DNA of 64,000 nucleotides, from NCBI GenBank assembly GCA_030615505.1, contig JAUWZD010000005.1:1-64000 (forward strand), in the 5' to 3' direction. Source of the DNA: Spirochaetales bacterium. GTDB lineage: Bacteria > Spirochaetota > Spirochaetia > SZUA-6 > DRHE01. The notes beneath the pieces were generated by a model, which saw nothing but the letters and a program-made list of their open reading frames with translations, did not search any database and was not told where the DNA came from. The translations under genes were made by a program, and so were the position numbers. Of the stretch, positions 44,282 to 53,924 are shown in pieces; position 1 is the first letter of the stretch; the number at the start of each line of letters is the position of its first letter.

Positions 44282-45204
44282 CCTTTCACCTCCGCGGTGG
44301 TGAGACTGAGGAAGATGTCCTCGAGGCTCATCTCGACGGACTCCATGGCCAGAAGCGTCCAGCCGTTCCGGACCAGGTCTTCCGTTATCTCCCCGCGTGG
44401 CTCCTGGTCAGAAGGATACTCCACGATATGGTAGGGCTTCTCGTAGCTTACCGCGCGAATGCCGTGCAGCTGCCTGAGCCGGTCAGTCACCTTTTCAACA
44501 GGGCCCTGCACTTTCAGGCGGATGCGATTACCACCCTTCAGGAGGGTGGAGAGGTTCTCGATACGATCCTGCGCCGCTATCCTGCCCTCATGGATAATGA
44601 TTACCCGATCGCAGATCATGCTTACCTCGGACAAGATGTGGGTGGAGAGTAGAATGGTGCGCCGCTTGCCCATTTCCTTTATGAGGCCTCTCGTCTGGGC
44701 TACCTGGATGGGGTCGATGCCGATTGTCGGCTCATCCAGAATCAATACCTCGGGGTCATGAATGATCGCCTGTGCCAGTCCGACCCGCTGCCTGAAACCC
44801 TTTGACAGCTTGCCGATGATCACATCGATGTAGTCCTCGAGGTGGCATGTCTCGACCACCTCATCGATCCGGATTTTCGTTCTCTTCTTGTGCAATCCCC
44901 TGAGCCTGGCCACGAAATAAAGATACGCACGAGTGGTCATATCGGTGTATAGAGGTACTATCTCCGGCATGTAGCCGATGAGCCGGCGCCCGTCCAGGGA
45001 ATTGTTCATCATATTGTAGTCGCCCACCCATACATCGCCGCGGGTAGGCATGAGATAACCTGTGATGATACGCATGGTGGTCGTTTTCCCGGCGGCGTTG
45101 GGGCCCAGGAACCCTACGATTTCGCCTTTCTCTACATTGAAGCTGATGTCATCGACCGCCAGGTGCTTGCCGTAGTATTTGGTCAGATTCTGAATCCGTA
45201 TCAC
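44278..45204 (-). CDS. ABC transporter ATPase for GldF/GldG-like system
   Basis: 308 residues. Walker A GPNAAGKTTTM (Asn-Ala-Ala variant), signature LSKGFRQRVGLAQA, Walker B VLILDEPTIGID, switch His LSTHILSE. C-terminal extension of about 80 residues as in GldA-like and NatA-like exporters. Follows the parvulin gene by 16 bases in the same operon. Confidence 0.87.
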   Translation of the reverse strand: MIRIQNLTKYYGKHLAVDDISFNVEKGEIVGFLGPNAAGKTTTMRIITGYLMPTRGDVWVGDYNMMNNSLDGRRLIGYMPEIVPLYTDMTTRAYLYFVARLRGLHKKRTKIRIDEVVETCHLEDYIDVIIGKLSKGFRQRVGLAQAIIHDPEVLILDEPTIGIDPIQVAQTRGLIKEMGKRRTILLSTHILSEVSMICDRVIIIHEGRIAAQDRIENLSTLLKGGNRIRLKVQGPVEKVTDRLRQLHGIRAVSYEKPYHIVEYPSDQEPRGEITEDLVRNGWTLLAMESVEMSLEDIFLSLTTAEVKG

Positions 45205-45220
45205 TTTTCCCTACCCGGTC

Positions 45221-46174
45221 TCACCTTTTCATTCTTTGAAGCTGCCACTTTGCCCAGGCATCGGTTTCGGTATCATAGCCGTTGTTGAAGCCGTGAAACT
45301 CCACTTTGTGATACTGCTGTTCCTTCTTCAGCCATTCATCCAGGGCTCTGGCCTTGACCCTCTGCAGAGAAGCTTCATCTATCTCCCGGGCAGCGACCCT
45401 TTCAGATACCATGACGATGGCAAAAGTCTGTTCGTTGAGATAGAGGGGCTCGCTGACCTCACCAACACCGAGCTCATCAAAGGCAGCTCGGGTAAGGCTA
45501 GGGTTGAGAGCGCCGCGAGGGAACCACCCCATGTCGCCACCGTTCTGCTTTAACTCCTCCTCCGAGGACACTTCCCGAGCCAGCGACCCGAAATCCTCTC
45601 CAGCGGCCAGTCTCTCTTTCACCTTTTTAGCATCATCGAGTCGCTTCACCGGAATCATATGAAGGTGGACCTGTTCGGCTACGGTAGGGACCCTTTCTGC
45701 AAGATACTCTCTCAGCCGCAGGGTCAACAGGTTTGTACTCGCCAGGTCTCTGAATTCGGGACCCGAGAGTCGGCTTTCGTTTAGCTGTTGACGATACCAC
45801 TCTTTGAAATCACTCTCTGTTATAGTATCGCTTTTACCTCGGGCTAAACCCTTGAGAAACTGGTCGATATCCTGCTCGTGAATAGCGATGTTGTATGGAG
45901 GTTTGGGGGCTGCCTGCTTGATTATAGCTTCACTCGTGAGTGTCTGCAGCATAGCAAGAGGCTCTCTACCGGATAAATAGACCCTCTTGAGGAAGTAATG
46001 CATTGTGATCGATGTGTCACCCACTACCAGCACGGTTGTTCGAAAAGGCGCCGTCCGGTCCTGGTAAATGGCAACGCCGATTATAGCTCCGATGACAGCG
46101 ACAACCGCGGCGGCGAGGATTACGGTCCGAATTCTCGCCTTCGACTCGGCATTTTGACGTTTTTTTGGCTTCAC
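45221..46174 (-). CDS. Membrane-anchored parvulin-type prolyl isomerase
   Basis: 317 residues. N-terminal anchor (about 17-37), a SurA/PrsA-like chaperone region, and a parvulin domain at about 165-265 (VHLHMIPVKRLDDAKKVKERLAAGEDFGSLA, GGDMGWFPRG, EPLYLNEQTFAIVMV). Helps fold exported proteins on the outer face of the membrane. Sits in the middle of an operon joining peptide-import ATPases and an export ABC, so it may act on their extracytoplasmic parts. Confidence 0.85.
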   Translation of the reverse strand: MKPKKRQNAESKARIRTVILAAAVVAVIGAIIGVAIYQDRTAPFRTTVLVVGDTSITMHYFLKRVYLSGREPLAMLQTLTSEAIIKQAAPKPPYNIAIHEQDIDQFLKGLARGKSDTITESDFKEWYRQQLNESRLSGPEFRDLASTNLLTLRLREYLAERVPTVAEQVHLHMIPVKRLDDAKKVKERLAAGEDFGSLAREVSSEEELKQNGGDMGWFPRGALNPSLTRAAFDELGVGEVSEPLYLNEQTFAIVMVSERVAAREIDEASLQRVKARALDEWLKKEQQYHKVEFHGFNNGYDTETDAWAKWQLQRMKR

Positions 46175-46177
46175 TTA

Positions 46178-47167
46178 CTAAACTCGATGACAGGCTGCCC
46201 AGTGCTCCCCCCCGAGGTTTCTCAGCTCCGGTATCTGCTCCTTGCAAATATCGATTGCCTGATAACATCTGGGGTGGAAGTGACAGCCACTGGGAGGGTT
46301 GATCGGGCTGGGCACATCGCCGACCAGTATAATCCGCTTCCGGGTGCGATCGACGACCGGGTCAGGTATCGGCACCGCCGAAAGCAGCGATATAGTGTAG
46401 GGGTGCAGCGGATTGGAGTAGAGCGCATCACTTGTCGTAATCTCCACAATCTTTCCCAGGTACATCACTGCCACACGGTCACTGATATTGCGGACTACAG
46501 ACAGGTCATGGGCGATGAACAGATAGGTCAGGTGTAGCTCTTCCCTCAGTTTCATCAGAAGGGTGATTATCTGGGCCTGTATGGAAACATCCAGTGCGGA
46601 AACCGCCTCATCACAGACGATGAAGGCCGGCCTCACCGCCAGAGCCCGGGCTATCCCTATACGCTGTCTTTGGCCGCCGCTGAACTCATGCGGATAGCGC
46701 TCTGCCATATAGGGCTCCAGCTCCACCATCCTCATCACCTCGTATACCTGCTCCCTGTACTTTTTGCCCTTGTCGAGGTGTTGAACAAGCAACGGTTCAC
46801 CTATGATATCCTCTGCGGTCATGCGTGGGTCGAGCGAGGCAAAGGGGTCCTGGAATATCAGCTGCATGTGGCGCCGCATTTTCCTCAAGCTTTTGCCCTT
46901 TATCTGAACCAGGTCCGTGCCTTCGAAAAAAACTTTGCCCGAGGTAACCTCGTGCAGTTGGAGAATACAGTGTCCGGTAGTGGTCTTGCCGCAGCCGCTC
47001 TCGCCCACCAACCCCAGGGTCTCGCCTTTTTTGATGTGAAAACTGATATCATCTACCGCTTTGACGTCGGCGACTTTTTTGCGGAAAACACCAGCGGTAA
47101 CCGGAAAATACATAACCAGTTTTTCGACGTCGATCAGATGATTATTCTGCATCGCTTCCAATCCCAA
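46178..47167 (-). CDS. Peptide ABC transporter ATPase, OppF/DppF type
   Basis: 329 residues. Walker A GESGCGKTT, signature FSGGQRQRIGIARA, Walker B FIVCDEAVSALD, plus the C-terminal oligopeptide-family Cys motif (CHFHPRCYQA...C...P). Second ATPase of the pair, 11 bases after the DppD-type gene. Drives uptake of peptides delivered by the 49-51 kb binding protein. Confidence 0.9.
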   Translation of the reverse strand: MGLEAMQNNHLIDVEKLVMYFPVTAGVFRKKVADVKAVDDISFHIKKGETLGLVGESGCGKTTTGHCILQLHEVTSGKVFFEGTDLVQIKGKSLRKMRRHMQLIFQDPFASLDPRMTAEDIIGEPLLVQHLDKGKKYREQVYEVMRMVELEPYMAERYPHEFSGGQRQRIGIARALAVRPAFIVCDEAVSALDVSIQAQIITLLMKLREELHLTYLFIAHDLSVVRNISDRVAVMYLGKIVEITTSDALYSNPLHPYTISLLSAVPIPDPVVDRTRKRIILVGDVPSPINPPSGCHFHPRCYQAIDICKEQIPELRNLGGEHWAACHRV

Positions 47168-47177
47168 CCTTGATTTG

Positions 47178-48176
47178 CTATCTCCTCAGTTTGCCGGCCT
47201 CATAGAAGCAGGCGCGGTAATGGTCCTGGCCTACTTTCTCCAGCACCGGTCTTTCTTCCTTGCACTCAGGCATCGCATAGTCGCAGCGAGGTGAAAAGCA
47301 ACAGCCTGTGGGTAGATGAGCCATATTGGGCGGTAATCCCTGAATGACTCGGGGAGCTACTTTTCTGGGACTATCTAACCGCGGCACCGATGCCAGAAGA
47401 CCCAGGGTATAGGGATGTTTTGACTCGGCATATATGATTTCTGTTGGTCCCGTTTCGACCAGATTCCCTGCGTACATCACATTCACCCGATCGACATAGC
47501 GCGCGACCACTCCCAGGTTGTGGGTTATGATAATCACCGCAGTGCCGCGCTCTGCCCTCAAATTGGCGATAATCTCCAGCAGTTGGGCCTGTACCGTGAC
47601 ATCCAACGATGTCGTGGGCTCGTCTGCTATCAGCAACTCGGGATCGCAGCTCAGCGCCATGGCAATCATGATACGCTGCTGCATCCCCCCGCTGAACTGG
47701 TGGGGGTGGTCTTTGATCCTCCGTTCGGGGTCCGGTATGCCTACCAACTGCAGCAGTTTGATGCTTTCCGATCGTGCCGACTCTTTGTCCATCCCCCGGT
47801 GAAGCTCTAACGACTCAGATATCTGGCGACCGACTGTAAGCACCGGATTCAGGGAGGTCGTCGGCTCCTGAAAGACCATGGCTATCCGATTGCCCCTGAT
47901 CTCACGCATCCGCTCCTCACTGACCTGCAGGAGATCCTCTCCCTTGAACACGATCTCTCCGCCCTCGATAACGCCAGGGGGATAGGGTATAAGACGCAGC
48001 ACAGACATGGCGCTCACGCTTTTGCCGCAGGCACTTTCGCCCACAAGACCTACACACTCGCCTTTCTTGACATGATAGGACAGCCCGTCAACCGCCTTGA
48101 CCACTCCCTCATCGGTATAGTAGTAGGTTCTGAGCTCTTTGACTTCGAGTACTCGCTCTTCTTTAATTGTAAGCAT
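47178..48176 (-). CDS. Peptide ABC transporter ATPase, OppD/DppD type
   Basis: 332 residues. Walker A GESACGKSV, signature FSGGMQQRIMIAMA, Walker B LLIADEPTTSLD, C-terminal CCFSPRCDYAMPEC iron-sulfur-like Cys cluster of this family. First gene of a seven-gene minus-strand operon to 41488. Normally follows dppC; here the permease genes are 4 kb away on the other strand. Confidence 0.9.
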   Translation of the reverse strand: MLTIKEERVLEVKELRTYYYTDEGVVKAVDGLSYHVKKGECVGLVGESACGKSVSAMSVLRLIPYPPGVIEGGEIVFKGEDLLQVSEERMREIRGNRIAMVFQEPTTSLNPVLTVGRQISESLELHRGMDKESARSESIKLLQLVGIPDPERRIKDHPHQFSGGMQQRIMIAMALSCDPELLIADEPTTSLDVTVQAQLLEIIANLRAERGTAVIIITHNLGVVARYVDRVNVMYAGNLVETGPTEIIYAESKHPYTLGLLASVPRLDSPRKVAPRVIQGLPPNMAHLPTGCCFSPRCDYAMPECKEERPVLEKVGQDHYRACFYEAGKLRR

Positions 48177-48476
48177 CTTTGTAATATCGATCCGAAACTG
48201 ATAGGCTACATTGTTTATAGCCTGGATTTCAGGTATCTGTCAAGAGATGATCACAGTCGGCAGTGCTGACGCATCAGAGCTTGCCGTAACCTCCAGGAGG
48301 CCCTGGCGGGGGGCTGCCGGGGCAGAGCATGATCGATAGAGACCGCGAGAGGTTTGTCTGTAGTGACATGGCCATGAAGTAGGGTGTTTTTAGGCACAAT
48401 TGGACCATTGGCAGAGGACTCAGGGCAGAGTGATTCCACGGTGTTCTATTGTTAGCGGCTATCGATTCGGTAGTTG
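48177..48476. other. Upstream region of the peptide-ATPase operon
   Basis: About 300 bases with no gene. The operon promoter should be here, but no clear -35/-10 pair was seen. The far end enters transposase debris. Confidence 0.4.
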
Positions 48477-48750
48477 TTAAACGAAGCGCAGGTAGGTTGG
48501 TTGGGAGAGCCGGCGCCGCACCTGCTCAGCATCTAACCAGGGTCCACTCAAGGTCTGGCGGGTGAAACGAATGAAGCCTCGTGCGCCCAAGGTAGCGACT
48601 ATCTTGGAGAGTTGCACGGCATTGAGAACCAGCACGTTCAGCAGATGCCCGATACGCATAAGATAGTGGTAGCCTTTCATGGCGTTCCAGCTATAGGAGA
48701 AACAGTGTTCGTACTGGTAGTAAAAGGTAGCGAGGACAGAATGAGTCCTC
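48477..48750 (-). pseudogene. DDE transposase C-terminal remnant
   Basis: Frame reads YEHCFSYSWNAMKGYHYLMRIGHLLNVLVL and GARGFIRFTRQTLSGPWLDAEQVRRRL, a C-terminal pattern of a DDE transposase family common in anaerobes; exact IS family not named with certainty. Its upstream end is fused to IS91 debris. Confidence 0.55.
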
Positions 48751-49150
48751 GGCGTAAACGAGGAGAGAGAACGTCTATTCAAAGTAACTGGATCAAAGCC
48801 CGGAGGCGACAGTCCGATCTTCATCAGGTTTCTTCAAAATTCCACGCACTTCTTCGGGTGCAGTAATCACATCGAGAATACACACAGCAGCGGCAGACCG
48901 ATTTGAGTGACATCGTGGACAGATCAGCGGATCGAGCGAGTTCGTTCAGTCCGGCATTGCCGGGCGGTGCTGCGCCCGGAGCTTAGTGTACTTTCGTAGA
49001 TAAGGCAGGCATATGAACTGATCGGCAAAGCCTCGGAAATATTTCTTGAACAGAAGCTGGACCGAATTGATCCCGCGCGGTTGGTAAACCGCCTGCTTGG
49101 CTGGCGTGGGCGAGTTGAAGGAAAAGTTGATCTGCCACAATAGTAAAAGG
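48748..49150 (-). pseudogene. IS91-family transposase, internally deleted
   Basis: The 49140-48960 part reads PTPAKQAVYQPRGINSVQLL and FKKYFRGFADQF, the IS91 N-terminus before the zinc domain; the lower part reads DVITAPEEVRGILKK, then after a frame change KIGLSPPGFDPVTLN, the IS91 C-terminus. The zinc and HUH domains between them are deleted. Third IS91 remnant of the window, unlike the one at 1-774 in keeping its N-terminus. Confidence 0.75.
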
Positions 49151-49246
49151 AGGGGTGGGGGGTGAATCCCCCACCCCTTTTGCTTCTCATGCCGCTAATC
49201 CCTATCGGGAATTGCCGAAGCTCTTTCGGTGGTGGCTGCTTGCTAC

Positions 49247-50962
49247 CTAATACCCCATTTTTGCCTTCAGGTCCTGGTCAAGCCAGGCTCGGGCTAGAAC
49301 TGGAGCGATCGCCTTGTCTAAAACGCAAGCCTCACCATAGTAATTCTTCACCCATGGCCACCAATAGCTCGCCTCGGGTGTGGGTGAGAGACCTATAGTG
49401 GTAACCTGAGAAATTATATGCAAGGTCATCTCCTTAAGTATGCGGTTTCGCTCATCGGCATCTGGCTCTGATTTTACCAAGGCCATCTGCTCATCAAACC
49501 ACTCGTTCGAGTAGCCAGCCCAGTTCCTGGCATCCCCCGTCACCGACCACTCCAGAGTATGCTTTGGATCGGCCGATCCGTGGCGAGCCCCGAGGACGTG
49601 CCGGTATGTTCTATCGTATAGATGCTTGTCATGGGTAACGGCATCGAATGATTTTATCGTTACGTCAACGCCAATCTTTTCCCACTGGAATTTAAGCAGA
49701 GATGCTTGATCTAGAGCAAAGGCCTCGCTCTCAGCATAATAATCTATCTCAAGGCCATCGGGGTAAACATCAGCAATCATCTGCTTTGCCAGCGTGGGGT
49801 TATAGTCAAATAGCTCTCTGGATGAGGCAGGAAGGTCTTTTACTGGGGTGAAAACGCCGCCAGTCCCCGGAAGCGTTGGGTAAAAGAGTATTGGTACTGG
49901 CCCTATGCCAAGGAGGTCACCGAAGGCTTTGATGTCTGTGCCTATCATCACAGCTCGCCGAATGTCTATATTGTCGAAAGGTGGCTCATCAACCTTTAAG
50001 AATATCAAAAATCCAGAATTCCCGGGACTTTTGAGTGTTTCCAGCTCAGGGGCTGTTGTGTCTAAGGTCTCCCAGTGCCTGGCATCGACAGACCAATCGT
50101 AGTCAATCTTTCCCGTCCGCAGGGCGGCTACCAGGGTAGACGCATCGGGAATGATGGGCTGTACCCACTCGTCAAAAAACGGTATTTGATATTCCGTGCC
50201 GTTGATGACTGTCGTGTCCCAGTAATTAGGGTTCCTTTCGAAGGTCATATGAGAACCAACGACATACTCTTTGAACATAAATGGTCCGGTGCCAACCTGA
50301 TTTTCCCACTTATCAGCACCGGCGACTACCATCTCAGGTGGACTAATTAAGGCGCGGTCTTCATAGCCAAGCTTATACATCAAAGTAATATCAAAGCCCC
50401 CCGGGGTTTCAATAACAAGAGTGTATTTATCCGTGGCGTATATCTCCCCTGTTAAGTCCCTGAGGAATTTCCCCTTTGAATCGGCTCCTTTGAAGTAGAT
50501 TATGTCATCGACCATATCCTGGGCAGTAAGTTCCCTGTTTTCCATCCAATCCACGTTGTCCGCCGCCCAGTAAATTCCCGGCCGTACGTGCCAGGTTATC
50601 TTTTCGGGAGTAACCTCCCAACTTTCGAGCAAGTGTCCTTTTTGGAACTTATCGGGGATATACCCAGCCATCGAAAATTGAGATTCACCGGTGCCTCTTG
50701 GCCCATACTTCTCAAAGTCGGCAATCAGTGGCATCTCTTGAACGGGGCTGAGCCAGCGAGTTGAGATATAAAGTTCATCCTGTATGTCCGGGCTTGGTGG
50801 GTCGGCTTTAGTAATTGACCAATAGGTATAGGTAAACGTGCCGCCATATTGTGGCTCTCCAGGGGCCGTGGTAGGAGTTTCTTCCTCCTTCTTGCCGCCG
50901 GCAAAGACAAGGGTCGCTATCAGTACGAACGCCAGTACTAGAATAAAACATTTCTTTTTCAT
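49247..50962 (-). CDS. Peptide ABC transporter substrate-binding protein (SBP_bac_5)
   Basis: 571 residues, normal length. Signal peptide KKKCFILVLAFVLIATLVFAGG followed by an acidic, Pro-rich linker, the pattern of spirochaete binding proteins; there is no lipobox Cys at the site. Mature part has YGGTFTYTYW, WHVRPGIYW, ELTAQDMVDD, VGTGPFMFKEYV and FERNPNYWD, hallmarks of the DppA/OppA family. Same strand as the DppD/F operon but separated from it by 1 kb of transposase debris. Confidence 0.9.
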   Translation of the reverse strand: MKKKCFILVLAFVLIATLVFAGGKKEEETPTTAPGEPQYGGTFTYTYWSITKADPPSPDIQDELYISTRWLSPVQEMPLIADFEKYGPRGTGESQFSMAGYIPDKFQKGHLLESWEVTPEKITWHVRPGIYWAADNVDWMENRELTAQDMVDDIIYFKGADSKGKFLRDLTGEIYATDKYTLVIETPGGFDITLMYKLGYEDRALISPPEMVVAGADKWENQVGTGPFMFKEYVVGSHMTFERNPNYWDTTVINGTEYQIPFFDEWVQPIIPDASTLVAALRTGKIDYDWSVDARHWETLDTTAPELETLKSPGNSGFLIFLKVDEPPFDNIDIRRAVMIGTDIKAFGDLLGIGPVPILFYPTLPGTGGVFTPVKDLPASSRELFDYNPTLAKQMIADVYPDGLEIDYYAESEAFALDQASLLKFQWEKIGVDVTIKSFDAVTHDKHLYDRTYRHVLGARHGSADPKHTLEWSVTGDARNWAGYSNEWFDEQMALVKSEPDADERNRILKEMTLHIISQVTTIGLSPTPEASYWWPWVKNYYGEACVLDKAIAPVLARAWLDQDLKAKMGY

Positions 50963-51268
50963 AATAATACTCCCTATGTTTAGTTTAATTTAAAGGTTTT
51001 TTAATTGGTAGTGTACGGAGCCACCTTTGGATATCAACCGGACACCAATGATTCTTTTCTTTACCTCTTCCCTCCTCCAAATCATACAACTTTGGGACAA
51101 TGCCCAATATTGCCAACTCTAATCTATTATTCTAATATATCAGATATCAAAAGTCAAGGAGAAAGGAGAATTTTTCGCGAAAATTGACGAACATTCCCTT
51201 AGAAATCGCATTTCGTATAAATAAAAGCCAGGGATAGGACCAATACTGTTCACTTAAGGACACTGATG
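50963..51268. other. Upstream region of the binding-protein gene
   Basis: AT-rich leader with no gene. The binding-protein gene start region has a weak AGTATTATT stretch and no strong RBS. Nothing else supportable. Confidence 0.4.
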
Positions 51269-51460
51269 TCATATCCCGGTTCTCTGTGGGGCGGGGCACT
51301 CGCCCCCGGTATGGCGAATCGGCCATTTGCTCATCTTGCGTTTGACGCCTCTCTGGCTGCATCTGCCCCGGCTCGAGACGACCCGCTCCTCCAGTATCTC
51401 GTCAAGAACGACCTCATTCAGCATTTCCATCTTCGTAGGGGGAAAAAGTGGCGAATGTCG
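51269..51460 (-). pseudogene. Transposase C-terminal remnant
   Basis: Frame reads MEMLNEVVLDEILEERVVSSRGR and RGVKRKMSKWPIR, the R..PRVVKRKMS-type end of many DDE (IS4-like) transposases. Only about 55 codons. With the debris at 48.5-49.1 kb it brackets the binding-protein gene. Confidence 0.55.
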
Positions 51461-51980
51461 CCGCTTTCCGCCGTATGACGCGTACGGCATGGACAAATGA
51501 TAGTCGGTCCGCAGAGATTCCCAATTGGGGCGGAGCCCAGGCCAGAGCGAGGCACCGGTAGGGGAGAGGGGGGCTCGATGGGGAATCTCTGGGAAAATGT
51601 CAATAGACTGGACAATATTTCTGATTTATGTTTTGCATTACAGTAATTAACTTGCTAAATGTCCAATTCTATGTTATTTCTCTCAGCACGAATGTCTAAT
51701 TTTCGCCCAAAATACCCTATTTTGCTTCCATACAAGCACTTGCTGCCACTATCCAGCTGCGCTATGTGGAGGTCTGAAGGGATTCCATAGCGTTTGATGT
51801 AAATATCTGGGGACAGAGACGACCGTACACTACAAACGAGTACACGAGATTGACAAAAAGCAGTACTTAGGCTAGGTTAACAAAAAAAAGTAAGGTTATA
51901 CGGATGATAGGGCGGTAGTAGTGGCTAAGAGGATGGCCGAGACTCTGTTCTGAACTTGGCGAACAGCGAGGGGAAGTAGT
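51461..51980. other. Leader before the peptide permease genes
   Basis: About 520 bases with no gene. Composition changes from GC-rich transposon debris to AT-rich near 51600. No clear promoter was identified. Confidence 0.4.
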
Positions 51981-52958
51981 ATGCGTGCTTATATAATCAG
52001 AAGATTTCTGACAATCATACCCACCTTGATCCTGGTGAGTCTCCTAATTTTTTTCCTGATAAACCTCATTCCAGGCGATATAATAGACGCGATGCAGGCG
52101 GAAACTCCCGACGTAGCACTCGACAGGGCTATGCTTGAGCGCAAGCTTGGGCTGGATAAACCACTAATTGTCCAGTATGCACGCTGGGTGGGAATTGCTC
52201 GCCAGGCGGATGGCAGTTTAAGCGGCCTTCTTCAAGGCGACTTTGGGATTTCTTGGTGGCGAAAGATTCCCGTACTCAAACTCGTGGCCCTGAGTTGGCC
52301 CGTAACCCTTCAGCTCGGCCTCATGGGGCTAATAATAAGCCAACTAATAGCCTTTCCGGTAGGTATATATTCAGCGTTACGGCAGGATAAATGGGGTGAC
52401 TATATCGGTCGTAGCTTTGCCATATTGTGTATCTCCATCCCTGGCTTCTGGTTAGGGACGATAGTAATAGTCCTCCCCTCAATATGGTGGGATTACATGC
52501 CGCCCATAATGCTCATTCGGTTTACTGAGGACCCAATAGGTAATCTGAAAATGTTCATAATACCGGCTATCATTGTGGGCATGGCTATGGCGGGAATGCT
52601 CATGAGACTGACCCGCACCATGATGCTGGAGGTGCTGAGGCAGGATTATATCAGGACGGCCTGGGCAAAGGGGCTCAGGGAGAGGGTAGTCACCCTAAGG
52701 CATGCCTTGAAGAATGCGCTAATCCCGGTAATCACTATAATAGGACTTCAGGCGCCCATTCTGATGGGGGGCACGGTTATTATAGAGCAGATATTTAGCC
52801 TGCCCGGGATGGGCCGCCTAATATTAAGTGCTACCCTTCACAGAGACGAGACGCTAATTGGAGGAATAATGTTCATTTTCGCAGCCGTCCTGATGCTAAT
52901 CAATCTAGTGGTTGACCTAACTTACGCCTATTTAGACCCCAGGGTTCATTTTAAATAG
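51981..52958 (+). CDS. Peptide ABC transporter permease, DppB type
   Basis: 325 residues, six helices. Starts RAYIIRRFLTIIPTLILVSLLIFFLI; the EAA loop is at about 215-240 (RQDYIRTAWAKGLRERVVTLRHALKNALIPV) and ends with YAYLDPRVHFK. Partner of the next gene; the two form the membrane channel of a peptide importer. GAGGGGAAG RBS before the ATG. Confidence 0.9.
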   Translation: MRAYIIRRFLTIIPTLILVSLLIFFLINLIPGDIIDAMQAETPDVALDRAMLERKLGLDKPLIVQYARWVGIARQADGSLSGLLQGDFGISWWRKIPVLKLVALSWPVTLQLGLMGLIISQLIAFPVGIYSALRQDKWGDYIGRSFAILCISIPGFWLGTIVIVLPSIWWDYMPPIMLIRFTEDPIGNLKMFIIPAIIVGMAMAGMLMRLTRTMMLEVLRQDYIRTAWAKGLRERVVTLRHALKNALIPVITIIGLQAPILMGGTVIIEQIFSLPGMGRLILSATLHRDETLIGGIMFIFAAVLMLINLVVDLTYAYLDPRVHFK

Positions 52959-52985
52959 AGGAAAAATTAAGAAAGGGGTAATGAT

Positions 52986-53924
52986 GTGACTGATAGCTCA
53001 TCAGAGAGAGTAGCCGAGACAAAGAGACACTCCTGGCTGGTCGGTTTCTTGATAAGGCTGGTAAAAGAGAAGCCGCTGGGTACGGTAGGTGGGATTATTA
53101 CCCTGCTCCTGCTGCTGACTGGCATTTTTGCTGACTTCATAGCCCCCTATGGCGTGAATGAAATTCATATGGGGGATTACCTGGCTCCACCATCAGCCCG
53201 GTTCTGGTTGGGCGCAGATAACCTGGGGCGAGACATACTCTCTCGTGTCATCTTCGGGGCTCGTATCTCGGTGATTGCAGGTTTGGCTGGTTCTATTTGG
53301 GCTACGACTGTCTCTTTAATTATAGGTGTTCTGTCCGGGTACATCGGCGGTAAACTTGACCTGATAGTGCAGAGGTTCGTTGATGCCTGGATGAGCCTTC
53401 CCTCAATAATCCTCATGATGGTCATAATAGCCATCATCGGGCCGGGTTTATGGCAGCTAATCATTGTTATGGGGCTAACCTTCGGTGTCACCGGTTCCCG
53501 GCTGATAAGGAGCGCTGTTATCAGCGTTAAAGAGAATGTATATGTGCAGGCGGTGGAGGCTATTGGCTGTTCCACCCCCAGAATACTAGTCCGACATATC
53601 CTGCCCAATATTATGGCGCCCACAATTGTCCTGTTTACCACACGGGTGCCGAACGTGATTCTGATTGAGGCCAGCCTGAGCTTTCTCGGCTTTGGTATCC
53701 CTCCCCCGGCTGCGAGCTGGGGAGGGATGCTTAGTGGCATGGGGCGCTACTATATGTTGCAGGCACCGTGGATGGTTATATGGCCTGGCCTGGCTCTGGC
53801 TATCGTGGTCTATGGTATAAATATGTTTGGCGATGCAGCGAGAGATATACTGGACCCGAGGTTGAGAGGTGGCGTCGGGCGCTATGGGGCAAGAGTGAAA
53901 AAAGAAGCCACCATAAAAAAATGA
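52986..53924 (+). CDS. Peptide ABC transporter permease, DppC type
   Basis: 312 residues; DppC-type N-terminal domain (KPLGTVGGIITLLLLLTGIFADFIAPYG, LGADNLGRDILSRVI), then six helices with the EAA loop KENVYVQAVEAIGCSTPRILVRHILPN and the ending DPRLRG. Start is GTG at 52986; the ATG ATG just before it runs into TGA out of frame. AAAGGGG RBS. Lacks the DppD/F genes expected next; those are at 46-48 kb on the other strand. Confidence 0.9.
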   Translation: MTDSSSERVAETKRHSWLVGFLIRLVKEKPLGTVGGIITLLLLLTGIFADFIAPYGVNEIHMGDYLAPPSARFWLGADNLGRDILSRVIFGARISVIAGLAGSIWATTVSLIIGVLSGYIGGKLDLIVQRFVDAWMSLPSIILMMVIIAIIGPGLWQLIIVMGLTFGVTGSRLIRSAVISVKENVYVQAVEAIGCSTPRILVRHILPNIMAPTIVLFTTRVPNVILIEASLSFLGFGIPPPAASWGGMLSGMGRYYMLQAPWMVIWPGLALAIVVYGINMFGDAARDILDPRLRGGVGRYGARVKKEATIKK

